DNA from: Salipiger marinus
GTDB lineage: Bacteria > Pseudomonadota > Alphaproteobacteria > Rhodobacterales > Rhodobacteraceae
Direction: 5' to 3'
DNA: 64,000 bases
Assembly: GCF_900100085.1 (NCBI RefSeq)
Contig: NZ_FNEJ01000004.1
Span: forward strand, 186,001-250,000
Positions 49,072 to 57,500 of this stretch are shown one piece after another. Under the pieces are notes generated by a model. That model did no database searches and had not been told where the DNA came from. It worked only from the letters and a program-made list of their open reading frames with translations. The position numbers and the translations under genes are program-made. Each line of letters begins with the position of its first letter. Position 1 is the stretch's first letter.

Positions 49072-51405
49072 ATGATATTGCGCAACCCCGCCCCGCGTCC
49101 CGCCATGCTCTGGCTGTCGACGGGGCTTGTGGTGCTGGGGATGACCGCAGCGCCGGTGTCAGGGCAAGAGGCTCCGACCCCGGAGACCGGCACTGCCGAG
49201 TCGCCGGAGCAGAGCCCGCAGGATCAGGCGCCCGCCGATCTGGTGCAGGAGCCCCCCGCAGAAGACGCGCCGGACCCCGCGCCTCCGGCAGCGGAAGAGA
49301 CCCCGGCAGAGCCCGCCCCCACGACCCCGCCCGCAGCACAGGAAACGCAGGCCCAGCCCGCCGAGGAGCCGCCCGCCCAGCTGTCGCCGGATGCGTCCGA
49401 AGCGCAAACGCAGGCGCAGCCGCTGCCCGATAGCTTTCTGGAGCCGGTCGAGCCGCCGCAGGGCACATCGCGTGCCCGCGCCGCCGCCGACCTGCCGCGT
49501 CAGGCCTCCGAAGACTGGCCATTCTGGGGGGGTGGCGCCGATGCCACCCGCTATTCGCCGCTGGACCAGATCACCCGCGACAATGTCGGCGATCTGGAGC
49601 GGGCCTTTGTCTACCGCACCGGCGACATGCCGGAAGGCACGGCGATGGGGAAATATTCCCCGGAAACCACGCCGCTGAAGGTGGGCAATGATCTGCTGAT
49701 GTGTTCGGCGATGAACGTGCTGATCTCTGTCGATGCGGCCAGCGGCGAGGAGAACTGGCGCTTTGATCCCGGCGTGCCGAACGAGGCCATCCCCTATGGT
49801 GCGACCTGCCGCGGGGTGGCGATCTGGACCGATCCCGAAGCGGCGGAAGGTGATGCCTGCGCCACCAAGGTGGTTCAGGGCACGCTTGACGCCAAGCTGG
49901 TGGCGGTGGATGCGGCAACCGGCGATCCCTGCGTGGAATTCGGCGAAAACGGCACCGTCGATCTGTGGCAGGATCTCGGCGAACGGGTGCCCGGCTGGTA
50001 TGCCGTCACCGCCCCGCCCGCCATCGTGCGCGGCATCATCGTCACCGGCGCGCAGGTCAAGGACGGTCAGGCCGAGGATGCGCCGTCTGGCGTGATCCGG
50101 GGCTATGACGCCGTGACCGGCGAGCTGGCCTGGGCCTGGGATCTGGCCGCCCCCGAGGAGATGCGCGACGGCCCGCCCGAAGGCGAGGTCTATACGCGCG
50201 GCACGCCCAACATGTGGACCACCGCCGCGACCGACGAGGATCTGGGATATGTCTATCTGCCAATGGGCAATTCCTCGGTCGATTATTACGGCTCCAACCG
50301 GTCCGAGGCGGAAAACGACTATGCCACGGCGCTGGTGGCGCTGGATGCCACCACCGGCGAGGCGGTCTGGCATTTCCAGACGGTGCGCAATGACGTGTGG
50401 GATTACGATCTGGGCAGCCAGCCCACGCTTCTGGACTATGACGGCACCCCCGCCATCCTGCTGCCGTCGAAACAGGGCGACATCTACATCCTTGACCGCG
50501 AGACCGGCGAGCCGCTGACCCCGGTGGGCGAGCTGAGCGGATTGCCGAAAGGCGAGGTGGAGCCGGATTACATCTCCGACACGCAGCCCACCTCGGAATG
50601 GCACACGCTGCTGCAGCCGCCCTTGGAGGAAAAGGATGCGTGGGGTTTCACCCCGCTGGACCAGCTCTGGTGCCGGATCCAGTTCCGCCGCGCCAATTAC
50701 GAAGGCTTCTATACCCCGCCCTCCAGCGAACGCCCGTGGATCCAGTATCCCGGCTATAACGGCGGATCGGACTGGGGATCGGTGGCGCTTGATCCCGAAC
50801 GCGGCGTGCTGATCGCCAATTACAACGACGTGCCGAACTACAACCGCCTGATTCCGCGCGAAGAAGCGGACGAGCGCGGGCTGCAGCCCATCTATGCCGA
50901 AGACCAGAGCGAAGGCAGCGGCGACAATGCCGAAGGGGCGGGCGATCCGCAGACAGGCTCCCCCTATGCCATCGAGGTGAATGCAGGCTGGCGCAGCGAG
51001 CTGACCGACATGCCCTGCGTGGAGCCGCCCTATGGCGGGATCCGGGCCATCGACATGGCCACCGGCGAAACCCTGTGGGACACGCCCATCGGCACCGCGC
51101 GGCGCAACGGGCCGTTCGGCATCCCGTCGATGCTGCCCTTCAAGATCGGCACGCCGAACAATGGCGGGTCGGTGGTCACGGCGGGCGGTCTGATCTTCAT
51201 CGCGGCGGCCACGGACAACCTGTTCCGCGCCATCGACATCGAGACCGGCGAAACCGTCTGGAGCGACGTGCTGCCCGCAGGCGGGCAGGCCAATCCCATC
51301 GCCTATGAGGTGGATGGCAAGCAGTATGTGATGATCGCGGCCACCGGGCATCACTTCATGGAAACGCCCATCGGCGACTATCTGATCGCCTATGCGCTGC
51401 CCTAG
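49072..51405 (+). CDS. PQQ-dependent dehydrogenase, glucose/quinate/shikimate type, without membrane domain
   Basis: A 777-residue exported quinoprotein. A signal-like N-terminus (about 1-33, ending VSG-QE) leads into a Pro/Glu/Ala-rich linker of about 100 residues. An eight-bladed beta-propeller starts at DWPFWGGGADATRYSPLDQI (about 144-163). GATCRGVAIW, DLGSQPTLLDYDG, PGYNGGSDWGSVALDPERGV and GGLIFIAAATDNLFRAIDIETGE are typical of membrane glucose and quinate/shikimate dehydrogenases. The usual five-helix anchor is absent and seems to be encoded at 38417. AAAGGAAAG precedes the ATG. With shikimate genes nearby, shikimate or quinate is a possible substrate; glucose is equally possible. Confidence 0.9.
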   Translation: MILRNPAPRPAMLWLSTGLVVLGMTAAPVSGQEAPTPETGTAESPEQSPQDQAPADLVQEPPAEDAPDPAPPAAEETPAEPAPTTPPAAQETQAQPAEEPPAQLSPDASEAQTQAQPLPDSFLEPVEPPQGTSRARAAADLPRQASEDWPFWGGGADATRYSPLDQITRDNVGDLERAFVYRTGDMPEGTAMGKYSPETTPLKVGNDLLMCSAMNVLISVDAASGEENWRFDPGVPNEAIPYGATCRGVAIWTDPEAAEGDACATKVVQGTLDAKLVAVDAATGDPCVEFGENGTVDLWQDLGERVPGWYAVTAPPAIVRGIIVTGAQVKDGQAEDAPSGVIRGYDAVTGELAWAWDLAAPEEMRDGPPEGEVYTRGTPNMWTTAATDEDLGYVYLPMGNSSVDYYGSNRSEAENDYATALVALDATTGEAVWHFQTVRNDVWDYDLGSQPTLLDYDGTPAILLPSKQGDIYILDRETGEPLTPVGELSGLPKGEVEPDYISDTQPTSEWHTLLQPPLEEKDAWGFTPLDQLWCRIQFRRANYEGFYTPPSSERPWIQYPGYNGGSDWGSVALDPERGVLIANYNDVPNYNRLIPREEADERGLQPIYAEDQSEGSGDNAEGAGDPQTGSPYAIEVNAGWRSELTDMPCVEPPYGGIRAIDMATGETLWDTPIGTARRNGPFGIPSMLPFKIGTPNNGGSVVTAGGLIFIAAATDNLFRAIDIETGETVWSDVLPAGGQANPIAYEVDGKQYVMIAATGHHFMETPIGDYLIAYALP

Positions 51406-51414
51406 GCGCCTTTC

Positions 51415-51439
51415 TCCCGGCGGCGCCCTGCCGCCGGGA
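51415..51439 (+). terminator. Terminator hairpin after the quinoprotein gene
   Basis: TCCCGGCGGC and GCCGCCGGGA form a perfect ten-base stem with a five-base loop, ten bases after the stop codon. AATTAT follows instead of a U run. Confidence 0.55.
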
Positions 51440-51502
51440 AATTATGGCGCGGCGGCTGGTTGTCTTTCCAACACCTTCCCCCATCCACGACAGGAGACAC
51501 AG

Positions 51503-51739
51503 ATGTGCGAGGCGGCGCGCCCCATCGATCCCGACGCGATCCGCAGCTGGGCCGACGCCCGCGCGAAGGTACTGGACAGCCGCGCGGGCGGCCCGCTGCC
51601 CTGCGCGATCAACCTGCCGAAACCAGAGCCGGAACCGCTGGACTGGGACGCCTTCTTTGACATCTTCGCCGATCACTGGATGGCCAAGTTTTACCGAAAC
51701 CAGACCGGACGCGACGACCCCGCCCTGCGCGAGGGCTGA
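51503..51739 (+). CDS. Small acidic-aromatic protein, unknown
   Basis: A 78-residue protein with two cysteines (Cys2, Cys34) and a C-terminal half rich in Trp/Phe/Asp (LDWDAFFDIFADHWMAKFYRNQTGRDDPALREG). AGGAGACAC precedes the ATG. Codon use is normal for the genome, so the ORF is probably real. It stands between the quinoprotein gene and another small gene on the same strand. No family recognised. Confidence 0.7.
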   Translation: MCEAARPIDPDAIRSWADARAKVLDSRAGGPLPCAINLPKPEPEPLDWDAFFDIFADHWMAKFYRNQTGRDDPALREG

Positions 51740-51783
51740 GGCCACGGCCCGTCTCGTCCCGGTCACTCCTGAAAGGACAAGAC

Positions 51784-51984
51784 ATGCTGCCGAGACTTTT
51801 CCTTGTCGCCGCCGCCTTCGCGGGGGGATGGGCGCTTAGCCGCAGGGCAGAGCGCCGCGATGCCACGCCGGATGTGCGCGATGCGGGCACCAGCCAGATG
51901 CGCAACCCGCCGCAGACATGGGACCAGCAGGACGAACGGTCGGACGAATCCTTTCCCGCCAGCGATCCGCCGGGTACCTACTGA
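51784..51984 (+). CDS. Small protein ending in DESFPASDPPGTY motif
   Basis: A 66-residue protein with an N-terminal hydrophobic segment (LPRLFLVAAAFAGGWALSRRAE) that is either a membrane anchor or signal. The C-terminus is acidic, DERSDESFPASDPPGTY. The DESFPASDPP motif recurs at the ends of small stress-type proteins in many alphaproteobacteria. AAAGGACAAGAC precedes the ATG. It is 44 bases after the preceding small gene and ends 23 bases before a strong bidirectional terminator. Confidence 0.78.
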   Translation: MLPRLFLVAAAFAGGWALSRRAERRDATPDVRDAGTSQMRNPPQTWDQQDERSDESFPASDPPGTY

Positions 51985-52007
51985 CTCTCGGAACTGCCGG
52001 GCGCCGC

Positions 52008-52042
52008 AAAAAGGGCGGAGGCATCTGCCTCCGCCCTTTCTT
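52008..52042. terminator. Strong bidirectional terminator
   Basis: AAAGGGCGGAGGCA-TC-TGCCTCCGCCCTTT is a perfect 14-base stem, with an A run before it and TTTCTT after it. It serves the small gene on the plus strand and the convergent Cu/Zn superoxide dismutase gene. Confidence 0.85.
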
Positions 52043-52045
52043 ATG

Positions 52046-52555
52046 TCACTCGCGTTCTTCGAAAACGCCGCAGCCGATCCGGTCGCCCGCATCGCCCGCA
52101 GGCTGGCTTTCGTAATCATCGACACCGCCGTGGATGACAAAGGCGCCGCCATCTTCGTCCAGCAGATCACGCTCCACCTCCAGCAGCGACAGGAAGACCT
52201 CGGCCTCGCCGGATCCATCCGCCTTCACCGTCAGGTTGGGCATGTCGCCCGGATGCGGCCCGTCTTCGGACAGCACGCCATGGCTGTGCTCGCCCGCGAT
52301 ATGACCCCCGGCAGAGCTGAAATCCTCTGCCGAACAGTCGCCGGTTTCGTGCAGGTGCACGGCCAGCACGCCTTCGGGCAGATTGACAAGCGTCAGCGTC
52401 GCCAGCGCCATGCCCGAGGGCGTATCGGCCACGCGCACGGCGCCCAGATCGTTGCCCTCGCGGTCCTGCACCTGAGCCGTGGCTTCGGCGGCGTGAACGG
52501 CGGGGGCAAGCAGCGCGAGGCTTAGCGCTGTGGCGGCGGTGGTCAGGGTTTTCAT
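52046..52555 (-). CDS. sodC: Periplasmic Cu/Zn superoxide dismutase
   Basis: A 169-residue exported SodC. Signal peptide about 1-22 (LSLALLAPAVHA-A). Copper ligands fit His67, His69 (HLHETGDC), bridging His85 (GGHIAG) and His142 (VIHGG). Zinc ligands fit His85, His92 or His90, His101 and Asp104 (HPGDMPNL). Cys74 and Cys162 can form the conserved disulfide. AAGGAGGACATC precedes the ATG. An exact EcfG promoter lies 46 bases upstream of the start codon, so it is probably induced in the general stress response. Confidence 0.94.
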   Translation of the reverse strand: MKTLTTAATALSLALLAPAVHAAEATAQVQDREGNDLGAVRVADTPSGMALATLTLVNLPEGVLAVHLHETGDCSAEDFSSAGGHIAGEHSHGVLSEDGPHPGDMPNLTVKADGSGEAEVFLSLLEVERDLLDEDGGAFVIHGGVDDYESQPAGDAGDRIGCGVFEERE

Positions 52556-52600
52556 GATGTCCTCCTTGGTTGCTGCGCCATCGCGGCGCCTCCCAAGGAA

Positions 52601-52625
52601 AACCCGTCCGGCGGCGCGATGTTCC
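52601..52625 (-). promoter_or_regulatory. EcfG-type promoter GGAAC-N17-GTT upstream of sodC
   Basis: On the minus strand GGAAC (52625-52621), 17 bases and GTT (52603-52601), 46 bases before the sodC start codon. Confidence 0.7.
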
Positions 52626-52645
52626 CATCCGCCGCCGCACCGGCG

Positions 52646-52888
52646 TCAGTCGCGGCGCCGCGCCTCGGCCAAATGCCGGATCTCGGCCAGTTCGTCGGCA
52701 AGGCTCAGCGACAGGGCGGCGCTGTCATCGGGCAGCACGCCCGGATCCTCCTGCCCGTCCTGCAGCACGGAGCGTTCGGCCAGCCACAGCGTCAGATCAT
52801 CCCGCGCCTGCGGATCCAGCGCCGCCACCAGCCGCGCCAGCAGGCGGCGATGCGCCAGCAGCCGTCCTTCGATTTCCGCCTCGGTCAT
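52646..52888 (-). CDS. Small helical protein, unknown
   Basis: An 80-residue, mostly helical, charged protein (MTEAEIEGRLLAHRRLLARLVAALDPQARDDL...LSLSLADELAEIRHLAEARRRD). No membrane segment and no known family. Its start overlaps the stop of the preceding proline-rich gene by four bases (ATGA), so the two are translationally coupled under the EcfG-type promoter at 53093. It may act with that protein. Confidence 0.75.
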   Translation of the reverse strand: MTEAEIEGRLLAHRRLLARLVAALDPQARDDLTLWLAERSVLQDGQEDPGVLPDDSAALSLSLADELAEIRHLAEARRRD

Positions 52889-53061
52889 GCGTTTCGCCCC
52901 TGCGCCTGCGGCAGCCGGTCGGGCGGCAGTTCCGGGGGCGGCGGCGGTGTTTCCTCGGGGGGCGTCGCCGGTGGCACCTCGGCGGGCGGCGTCTCTGGCG
53001 GCATCTCCGGGGGCGGGGTCGGCCCCTGCGCGCTGAGGGAAGGCAGGATCTGCGGGCGCAT
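52885..53061 (-). CDS. Small proline-rich protein, stress-controlled
   Basis: A 58-residue protein of which about 24 residues are Pro, arranged as repeats of the PPE/PPETPP/EEPP type (PTPPPEMPPETPPAEVPPATPP). The ATG at 53061 has AAGGAG at the right distance. An in-frame ATG at 53082 is unlikely because it would leave almost no leader after the EcfG promoter at 53093-53117. No membrane segment or signal is visible. Function unknown. Confidence 0.7.
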   Translation of the reverse strand: MRPQILPSLSAQGPTPPPEMPPETPPAEVPPATPPEETPPPPPELPPDRLPQAQGRNA

Positions 53062-53092
53062 GGCGCTCTCCTTCTGGAACATGTCCGGACAG

Positions 53093-53117
53093 AACCAGCG
53101 GGCCGGGCGAATGTTCC
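53093..53117 (-). promoter_or_regulatory. EcfG-type promoter GGAAC-N17-GTT
   Basis: On the minus strand GGAAC (53117-53113), 17 bases and GTT (53095-53093), 32 bases before the proline-rich gene start at 53061. It decides between the two possible start codons. Confidence 0.7.
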
Positions 53118-53127
53118 GGTGGCGGGC

Positions 53128-53988
53128 TCAGCCGCGCAGCGCCCGCCACAGGCTCAGCGCCAGATCCGACACATCGCCAAGCCGCGCCGCCAGATGTTCC
53201 CGCGCCAGCCCCTGCCCCGCGCCCTCGGTCCGGTCGAGCCGGTCCAACAGCCGCATCAGGCGGCGGCGATGGGTGCCGGTGGCGCGCTGCACCGGATCGG
53301 CCAGCACGCCTGCGAAGGTGGTCACCAGCGAGGCGAGCATTGCCAGCGCCACCCCGGTCAGCACCACCTGCCATGGCGGCAGCGTCACCGGGAAGGCGGC
53401 GTAATACATCCGCCCCAGCCCCTGCCCCAGCGGAAAGCCCGCAATCGCCTCCGCCTCGGCGCGCAGGGTGGCGATGGGGCCCGCCAGCGACAGGATTCCC
53501 GGCGTGGCCGAATGGAAGACCGCATAGCCCGACACCAGCACCAGCAGGGTGGTGGTCATCTCCGACACGGCGCTGCGCACCCCGGCATAATCCTGCACCG
53601 CGCGGCTCACCGCCTGTGGCGAGGCCGCCACCCCCAGCCCCCGCGCCTGCAGATCGTCCAGCAGCCCCTGCACCTCTGCGGCGACGCGGCGTGCCACCTG
53701 CGTTTCCAGCAGCACCTGCCGCGCCAGCAGAAAATCGGCCAGCCGGTGCAGCCGCAGCGCCATGGCCAGCATCGCCAGAAGCCGGGTCATCAGGAAGACC
53801 GGCGCCAGCACCACATTGGCGGGCGCGCGCAGCAGATCGGCGCCGAGCGCGGCGCGGTGCAGCCGCAGCGTGCCGCGCAGGCCGAAGTGACGGCGCACGA
53901 AATCGCGCACCACGGCCTGCCGTGCGGCGACAAGACGGCTGCGGTCTTCCCCGATCTGATCACGCACCTGCCCGGCTCCTTCTGCCAC
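53128..53988 (-). CDS. Uncharacterised membrane protein
   Basis: A 286-residue protein with four probable membrane helices near residues 55-78, 143-160, 165-175 (weak) and 205-228. An Arg-rich N-terminal cytoplasmic part contains RQAVVRDFVRRHFGLRGTLRLHRAALGADLLRAPANV. The C-terminal part is soluble and helical (RRRLMRLLDRLDRTEGAG...). I recognise no characterised family; similar proteins occur in Rhodobacteraceae. It lies upstream of the EcfG-controlled small genes, and convergent to nothing. Confidence 0.78.
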   Translation of the reverse strand: MAEGAGQVRDQIGEDRSRLVAARQAVVRDFVRRHFGLRGTLRLHRAALGADLLRAPANVVLAPVFLMTRLLAMLAMALRLHRLADFLLARQVLLETQVARRVAAEVQGLLDDLQARGLGVAASPQAVSRAVQDYAGVRSAVSEMTTTLLVLVSGYAVFHSATPGILSLAGPIATLRAEAEAIAGFPLGQGLGRMYYAAFPVTLPPWQVVLTGVALAMLASLVTTFAGVLADPVQRATGTHRRRLMRLLDRLDRTEGAGQGLAREHLAARLGDVSDLALSLWRALRG

Positions 53989-54048
53989 GCCGCAAAGATA
54001 GGGCCTCTGCCGCGTCGCGGGAAGCCGTCAGGCGCGCGGGCCCCCTGT

Positions 54049-55020
54049 TCAGCGGGCGGCGCGGGTCATGCGCGCGGCGTAATCCAGCGCAGAAAGCATG
54101 TTGCCGTGATTGGCCCGGCCCGTGCCCGCGATGTCAAAGGCGGTGCCGTGATCCACCGAACAGCGGTCGATGGGCAGGCCCAGCGACACGTTGACCGCCG
54201 TATCAAACGCCACCAGCTTGATGGGGATATGGCCCTGATCGTGATATTGCGCGATCACCAGATCGAACGCCCCCTGATAGGCGCGGTGATAGACGGTATC
54301 GGCAGAGATCGGCCCCACCACGTCGATGCCTTCGGCCTGCGCGGCCTTCACGGCGGGCACCAGCGCCTCGTCATCCTCGGTGCCGAAAAGACCGTTTTCG
54401 CCGCAATGCGGGTTGATCCCCGCCACGGCTAGGCGCGGTGCCTCCAGCCCCATGCGCAGCAGATGGCGGTGGCCGGTGCGGATCGTCTCCAGCACGCGCT
54501 CGGGCGTGGCCCGGGCGATGGCGTCGCGCAGCGACACATGAGTGGACACATGCACGACGCTCAGCCGTTCCGAGGCGAGCAGCATCCACGACGACCGCGA
54601 CCCGGTCAGATGCGCCAGCATCCCGGTATGGCCGTCATAGTGATGACCGGCGGCGTTCAGCGCTTCCTTGTTGATCGGGGCGGTGACGATGCAGGCCGCC
54701 TGCCCGTCGAGGCTTTTCTGCACGGCGCGTTCGATGAACCGGAACGAGGCCTCGCCGCAGGCCGGATCCAGCACGCCGAACCGTCCGGGCAGCCCCGCCA
54801 CCGCGACATGCTCCACCCGGATGCCGTCGCCGGAGGCGTCGGGAGCCAGCAGCGGCAGGCTGACGCCGCTCACCTCTGCCGCGCGGGCAAGCGTGTCGCG
54901 GTCGCCGATCACCAGCGTCGCCGCCCGGGTGGCAGCGTCCCGCTCTGCCAGCGCCTTGACGGTGACTTCGGCGCCGACCCCGGAAGGATCCCCCATGGTG
55001 ATGACGATTGGTGTGCTCAT
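54049..55020 (-). CDS. PdxA2-type 4-phospho-sugar-acid dehydrogenase
   Basis: A 323-residue PdxA family dehydrogenase. [18 protein letters not shown] opens it. The metal-binding histidines are in [25 protein letters not shown] and [26 protein letters not shown] closes it. PdxA proper makes vitamin B6, but copies paired with a DUF1537 kinase (PdxA2) oxidise 4-phospho-D-threonate or 4-phospho-D-erythronate to dihydroxyacetone phosphate. The divergent DUF1537 gene supports that role. The start at 55020 has GGGAGG upstream; a longer frame is a shadow of the kinase gene. Confidence 0.9.
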   Translation of the reverse strand: MSTPIVITMGDPSGVGAEVTVKALAERDAATRAATLVIGDRDTLARAAEVSGVSLPLLAPDASGDGIRVEHVAVAGLPGRFGVLDPACGEASFRFIERAVQKSLDGQAACIVTAPINKEALNAAGHHYDGHTGMLAHLTGSRSSWMLLASERLSVVHVSTHVSLRDAIARATPERVLETIRTGHRHLLRMGLEAPRLAVAGINPHCGENGLFGTEDDEALVPAVKAAQAEGIDVVGPISADTVYHRAYQGAFDLVIAQYHDQGHIPIKLVAFDTAVNVSLGLPIDRCSVDHGTAFDIAGTGRANHGNMLSALDYAARMTRAAR

Positions 55021-55186
55021 GGCAGCCTCCCTGCGGCGATGTCGCGCGGACCGTAGCCTATGGCCCCTCCGGGCGCAACTTGTGCCAAGGCCTTCGGCTC
55101 TGCCCGCTAACCCCCTGTGACTTTGCACTTTATGCGACAAAGCCGGACGTGCTACGGAAGGTCGCAAAGCTGGATCGGGGGGCCGG

Positions 55187-56227
55187 ATGCCGCATGTTCT
55201 TATCGTTGCCGACGATCTGACCGGCGCACTGGACAGTTCCGTCGCCTTTGCCGCGCCGGGCCGCCGCGTGGTGGTGTCGCTGCGCCCCGACGCGCTGCCC
55301 GCCGCTCTGGCCCGGAAGGCGCAGGTTCTGGTGCTGACCACCGCCAGCCGAGAGATCGCCGCAGACGCCGCCCGCGCCCGGATCGAAGCCGCGCTGACGG
55401 GGCTTGATCTGGCCCGGATCCCGGTGGTGATGAAAAAGGTCGACAGCCGCCTGAAGGGCAATACTGCCGTGGAAACCGCCGTGCTTGCCACGGCGATGGC
55501 GGCAGAAGCCTGCATCGCCTGCCCCGCCATTCCCGACATGGACCGCGTGGTGAGCGGCGGCGCGCTGACCGGCATGGGCGTGGCCGCACCCATCGACGTG
55601 GCGGCGCGGTTCGACCTGAAGGTAGAGGTGCCCGACACCCTGACCGAGGCCGATCTGGACGCGGTGGTGGGCGCGGCGCAGGGGCGCCCGCTCTGGATCG
55701 GGGCGCGGGGTCTGGCGCGGGCGCTGGCCCGGCAGCAGCCGCACCCGCCCGCCGAGGTGCCGCCGCTGGAGGCGCCGCTGCTGATCGCCAGCGGATCGCG
55801 CGATCCGGTGACGCTGGCGCAGATGGACGCGCTGCGCGAGGCGATGTCCGTGCATCTGGCCCCCGACGGCGCGGTGCCACCGCTGCCCCAAGCCCCCCGT
55901 GTGGCGCTGAGCATCAGCGACGGGGCGGGCGCACTGACTGGGGCGGAGGCGGCGCGGCGTTATGCACAGGGCCTGCTGGCGGCCTGCGCGACGCTGCGCC
56001 CCAGAAGCCTGCTGATCTGCGGCGGCGAGACCGCGCAGGCGCTGCTGGACGCGCTTGGCATCGACTGTCTGGAGGTGCTGGACGAACTGCGGCCCGGCCT
56101 GCCGCTTTGCCGGATCGTGGCACCCTGGGGGCCGGTGCTGCTGGTGACCAAATCGGGCGGCTTTGGCGGGCCCGGCCTGCTGCACGATATCGCGACCAGC
56201 GCGGCGGCTGAAGTCAGCCGGGGATAA
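55187..56227 (+). CDS. DUF1537 four-carbon sugar-acid kinase
   Basis: A 346-residue DUF1537 kinase of the DtnK/OtnK/DenK group, which phosphorylates D-threonate, L-threonate or D-erythronate at O-4. [17 protein letters not shown] (about 6-22) is the substrate-binding start, [13 protein letters not shown] the second conserved block, and [12 protein letters not shown] and [11 protein letters not shown] the ATP-binding end. It is somewhat shorter than typical members (about 400-430 residues). Divergent from the PdxA2-type gene with a 166-base gap. An aldolase or isomerase (OtnC/OtnI) is not present. Confidence 0.9.
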   Translation: MPHVLIVADDLTGALDSSVAFAAPGRRVVVSLRPDALPAALARKAQVLVLTTASREIAADAARARIEAALTGLDLARIPVVMKKVDSRLKGNTAVETAVLATAMAAEACIACPAIPDMDRVVSGGALTGMGVAAPIDVAARFDLKVEVPDTLTEADLDAVVGAAQGRPLWIGARGLARALARQQPHPPAEVPPLEAPLLIASGSRDPVTLAQMDALREAMSVHLAPDGAVPPLPQAPRVALSISDGAGALTGAEAARRYAQGLLAACATLRPRSLLICGGETAQALLDALGIDCLEVLDELRPGLPLCRIVAPWGPVLLVTKSGGFGGPGLLHDIATSAAAEVSRG

Positions 56228-56361
56228 GCGCCCGTCCCCGGCGGCACAAATCCGCGCCCGGCACGGGCAGCGGGCCTGATGGCATCTTCGCTTCCCCGCC
56301 CGGGGCCTATAGGCAGCACGGGCGGGCCGATGGGCTGCGCCGGATCATCAGGGACATACGC

Positions 56362-57396
56362 ATGAGCACCGCACTGCATTATTTCAAATGGGCCTTTCTG
56401 GTCACGCTGGCCGGGCTGGCGGGCAGCTTCTGGCTGGGCTGGTCCTATGGCGGCACGCTGGGATCGGCGCTGTCCTTCCTGCTGATCGGCACGGTGCTGG
56501 CGGTGCTGGAGATCTCGCTGAGCTTCGACAATGCCATCGTCAACGCCAACAAGCTCAAGACCATGACGCCGATCTGGCAGCAGCGCTTTCTGACATGGGG
56601 CATCCTGATCGCGGTGTTCGGCATGCGCATCGTCTTTCCGCTGGCGGTGGTGGCGGTAGCCGCACAGGTCGGGCCGCTGCAGGCGCTGCGGCTGGCCGCG
56701 ACCGAACCGCAGGAATATGCCCGGCTGATGAATGAAAGCCATCTGTCCATCGCGGCCTTTGGCGGTGCCTTCCTGATGATGGTGGCGCTGTCGTTCTTTG
56801 TCGACGAGGGCAAGGAGGTGGACTGGATCGCGCGGATCGAACGCCGGATGCGGTCCATGGGCACCATCAAGGGCGTGACCTATGGTCTGGTGCTGCTGAT
56901 CGTGCTGGCCTTCGGCAGCCAGCTCAGCGTGCCGGATCAGGCGACCTTCTACACCGCCGCGATCCTTGGGCTGGTGGTGTTCATGGGCGTCGATACGCTG
57001 AGCCATATTCTGGACGCGGAGCCCGAGGTGCAGAGTGCGGCGCGCGCGGGCGGCTTGGGCGCGTTCCTGTATCTGGAGGTGCTGGATGCCTCTTTCAGCT
57101 TTGACGGGGTGATCGGGGCCTTCGCGCTGACGCAGAACCTGTTCCTGATCGCCATCGGGCTGGGCATCGGGGCGATGTATGTGCGCTCCATGACCATCAT
57201 GCTGGTCGACCGCCGCACCCTGTCGGAATTCCGCTTTCTGGAACATGGCGCGTTTTATTCGATCCTTGCGCTGGCGGTCATCATGTTCGCGCAAAGCGTG
57301 GTGCATGTGCCCGAGGTGGTGACCGGGCTGCTGGGGGCCACGATCATCGTGCTGTCGCTGGTCTCTTCGATCCGCTTCAACCGCCGCGCGGCCTGA
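56362..57396 (+). CDS. TerC/DUF475 family integral membrane protein
   Basis: A 344-residue protein with about nine membrane helices. The two internal repeats each carry an acidic metal-site motif, LEISLSFDNAIVNA (about 49-62) and LEVLDASFSFDGVIGAFAL (about 238-256). This DUF475 branch of TerC is linked to metal (manganese) export or metalation of exported proteins in bacteria. Upstream are 134 bases without clear signals; downstream is a GC-rich hairpin and then the zinc-chaperone gene, which fits a metal-homeostasis pair. Confidence 0.92.
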   Translation: MSTALHYFKWAFLVTLAGLAGSFWLGWSYGGTLGSALSFLLIGTVLAVLEISLSFDNAIVNANKLKTMTPIWQQRFLTWGILIAVFGMRIVFPLAVVAVAAQVGPLQALRLAATEPQEYARLMNESHLSIAAFGGAFLMMVALSFFVDEGKEVDWIARIERRMRSMGTIKGVTYGLVLLIVLAFGSQLSVPDQATFYTAAILGLVVFMGVDTLSHILDAEPEVQSAARAGGLGAFLYLEVLDASFSFDGVIGAFALTQNLFLIAIGLGIGAMYVRSMTIMLVDRRTLSEFRFLEHGAFYSILALAVIMFAQSVVHVPEVVTGLLGATIIVLSLVSSIRFNRRAA

Positions 57397-57405
57397 CCGC
57401 GAGTT

Positions 57406-57435
57406 GCCCGGCCCGGGGGCGACCCCGGGCCGGGC
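57406..57435 (+). terminator. GC-rich hairpin with GCGA tetraloop after the TerC gene
   Basis: GCCCGGCCCGGGG-GCGA-CCCCGGGCCGGGC is a perfect 13-base stem with a GNRA-type loop, ten bases after the stop. No U run follows, so it may stop polymerase weakly or protect the 3-prime end. Confidence 0.55.
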
Positions 57436-57469
57436 ATGGCTTGACCGCCCGGTGGGCGCATGGTTGATA

Positions 57470-57484
57470 CGTTATATCATAACG
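57470..57484. promoter_or_regulatory. Zur-type palindrome CGTTAT-ATC-ATAACG
   Basis: A perfect 15-base inverted repeat, 16 bases before the AztD start codon. GTTATNNNATAAC is the core of zinc uptake regulator (Zur) boxes in alphaproteobacteria. Binding would block transcription when zinc is plentiful. Confidence 0.7.
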
Positions 57485-57500
57485 AATCACGGAGACCTCC

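Noticed and set aside
51437-51461. GGAAA-N17-GTT as an eighth EcfG promoter before the 51503 gene
   Set aside because: The first element is GGAAA, not GGAAC, and it overlaps the terminator hairpin of the preceding gene.
54049-55914. A 621-codon PdxA fusion protein
   Set aside because: The first 298 codons are antisense to the DUF1537 gene; GGGAGG and the [14 protein letters not shown] start mark 55020 as the true beginning.
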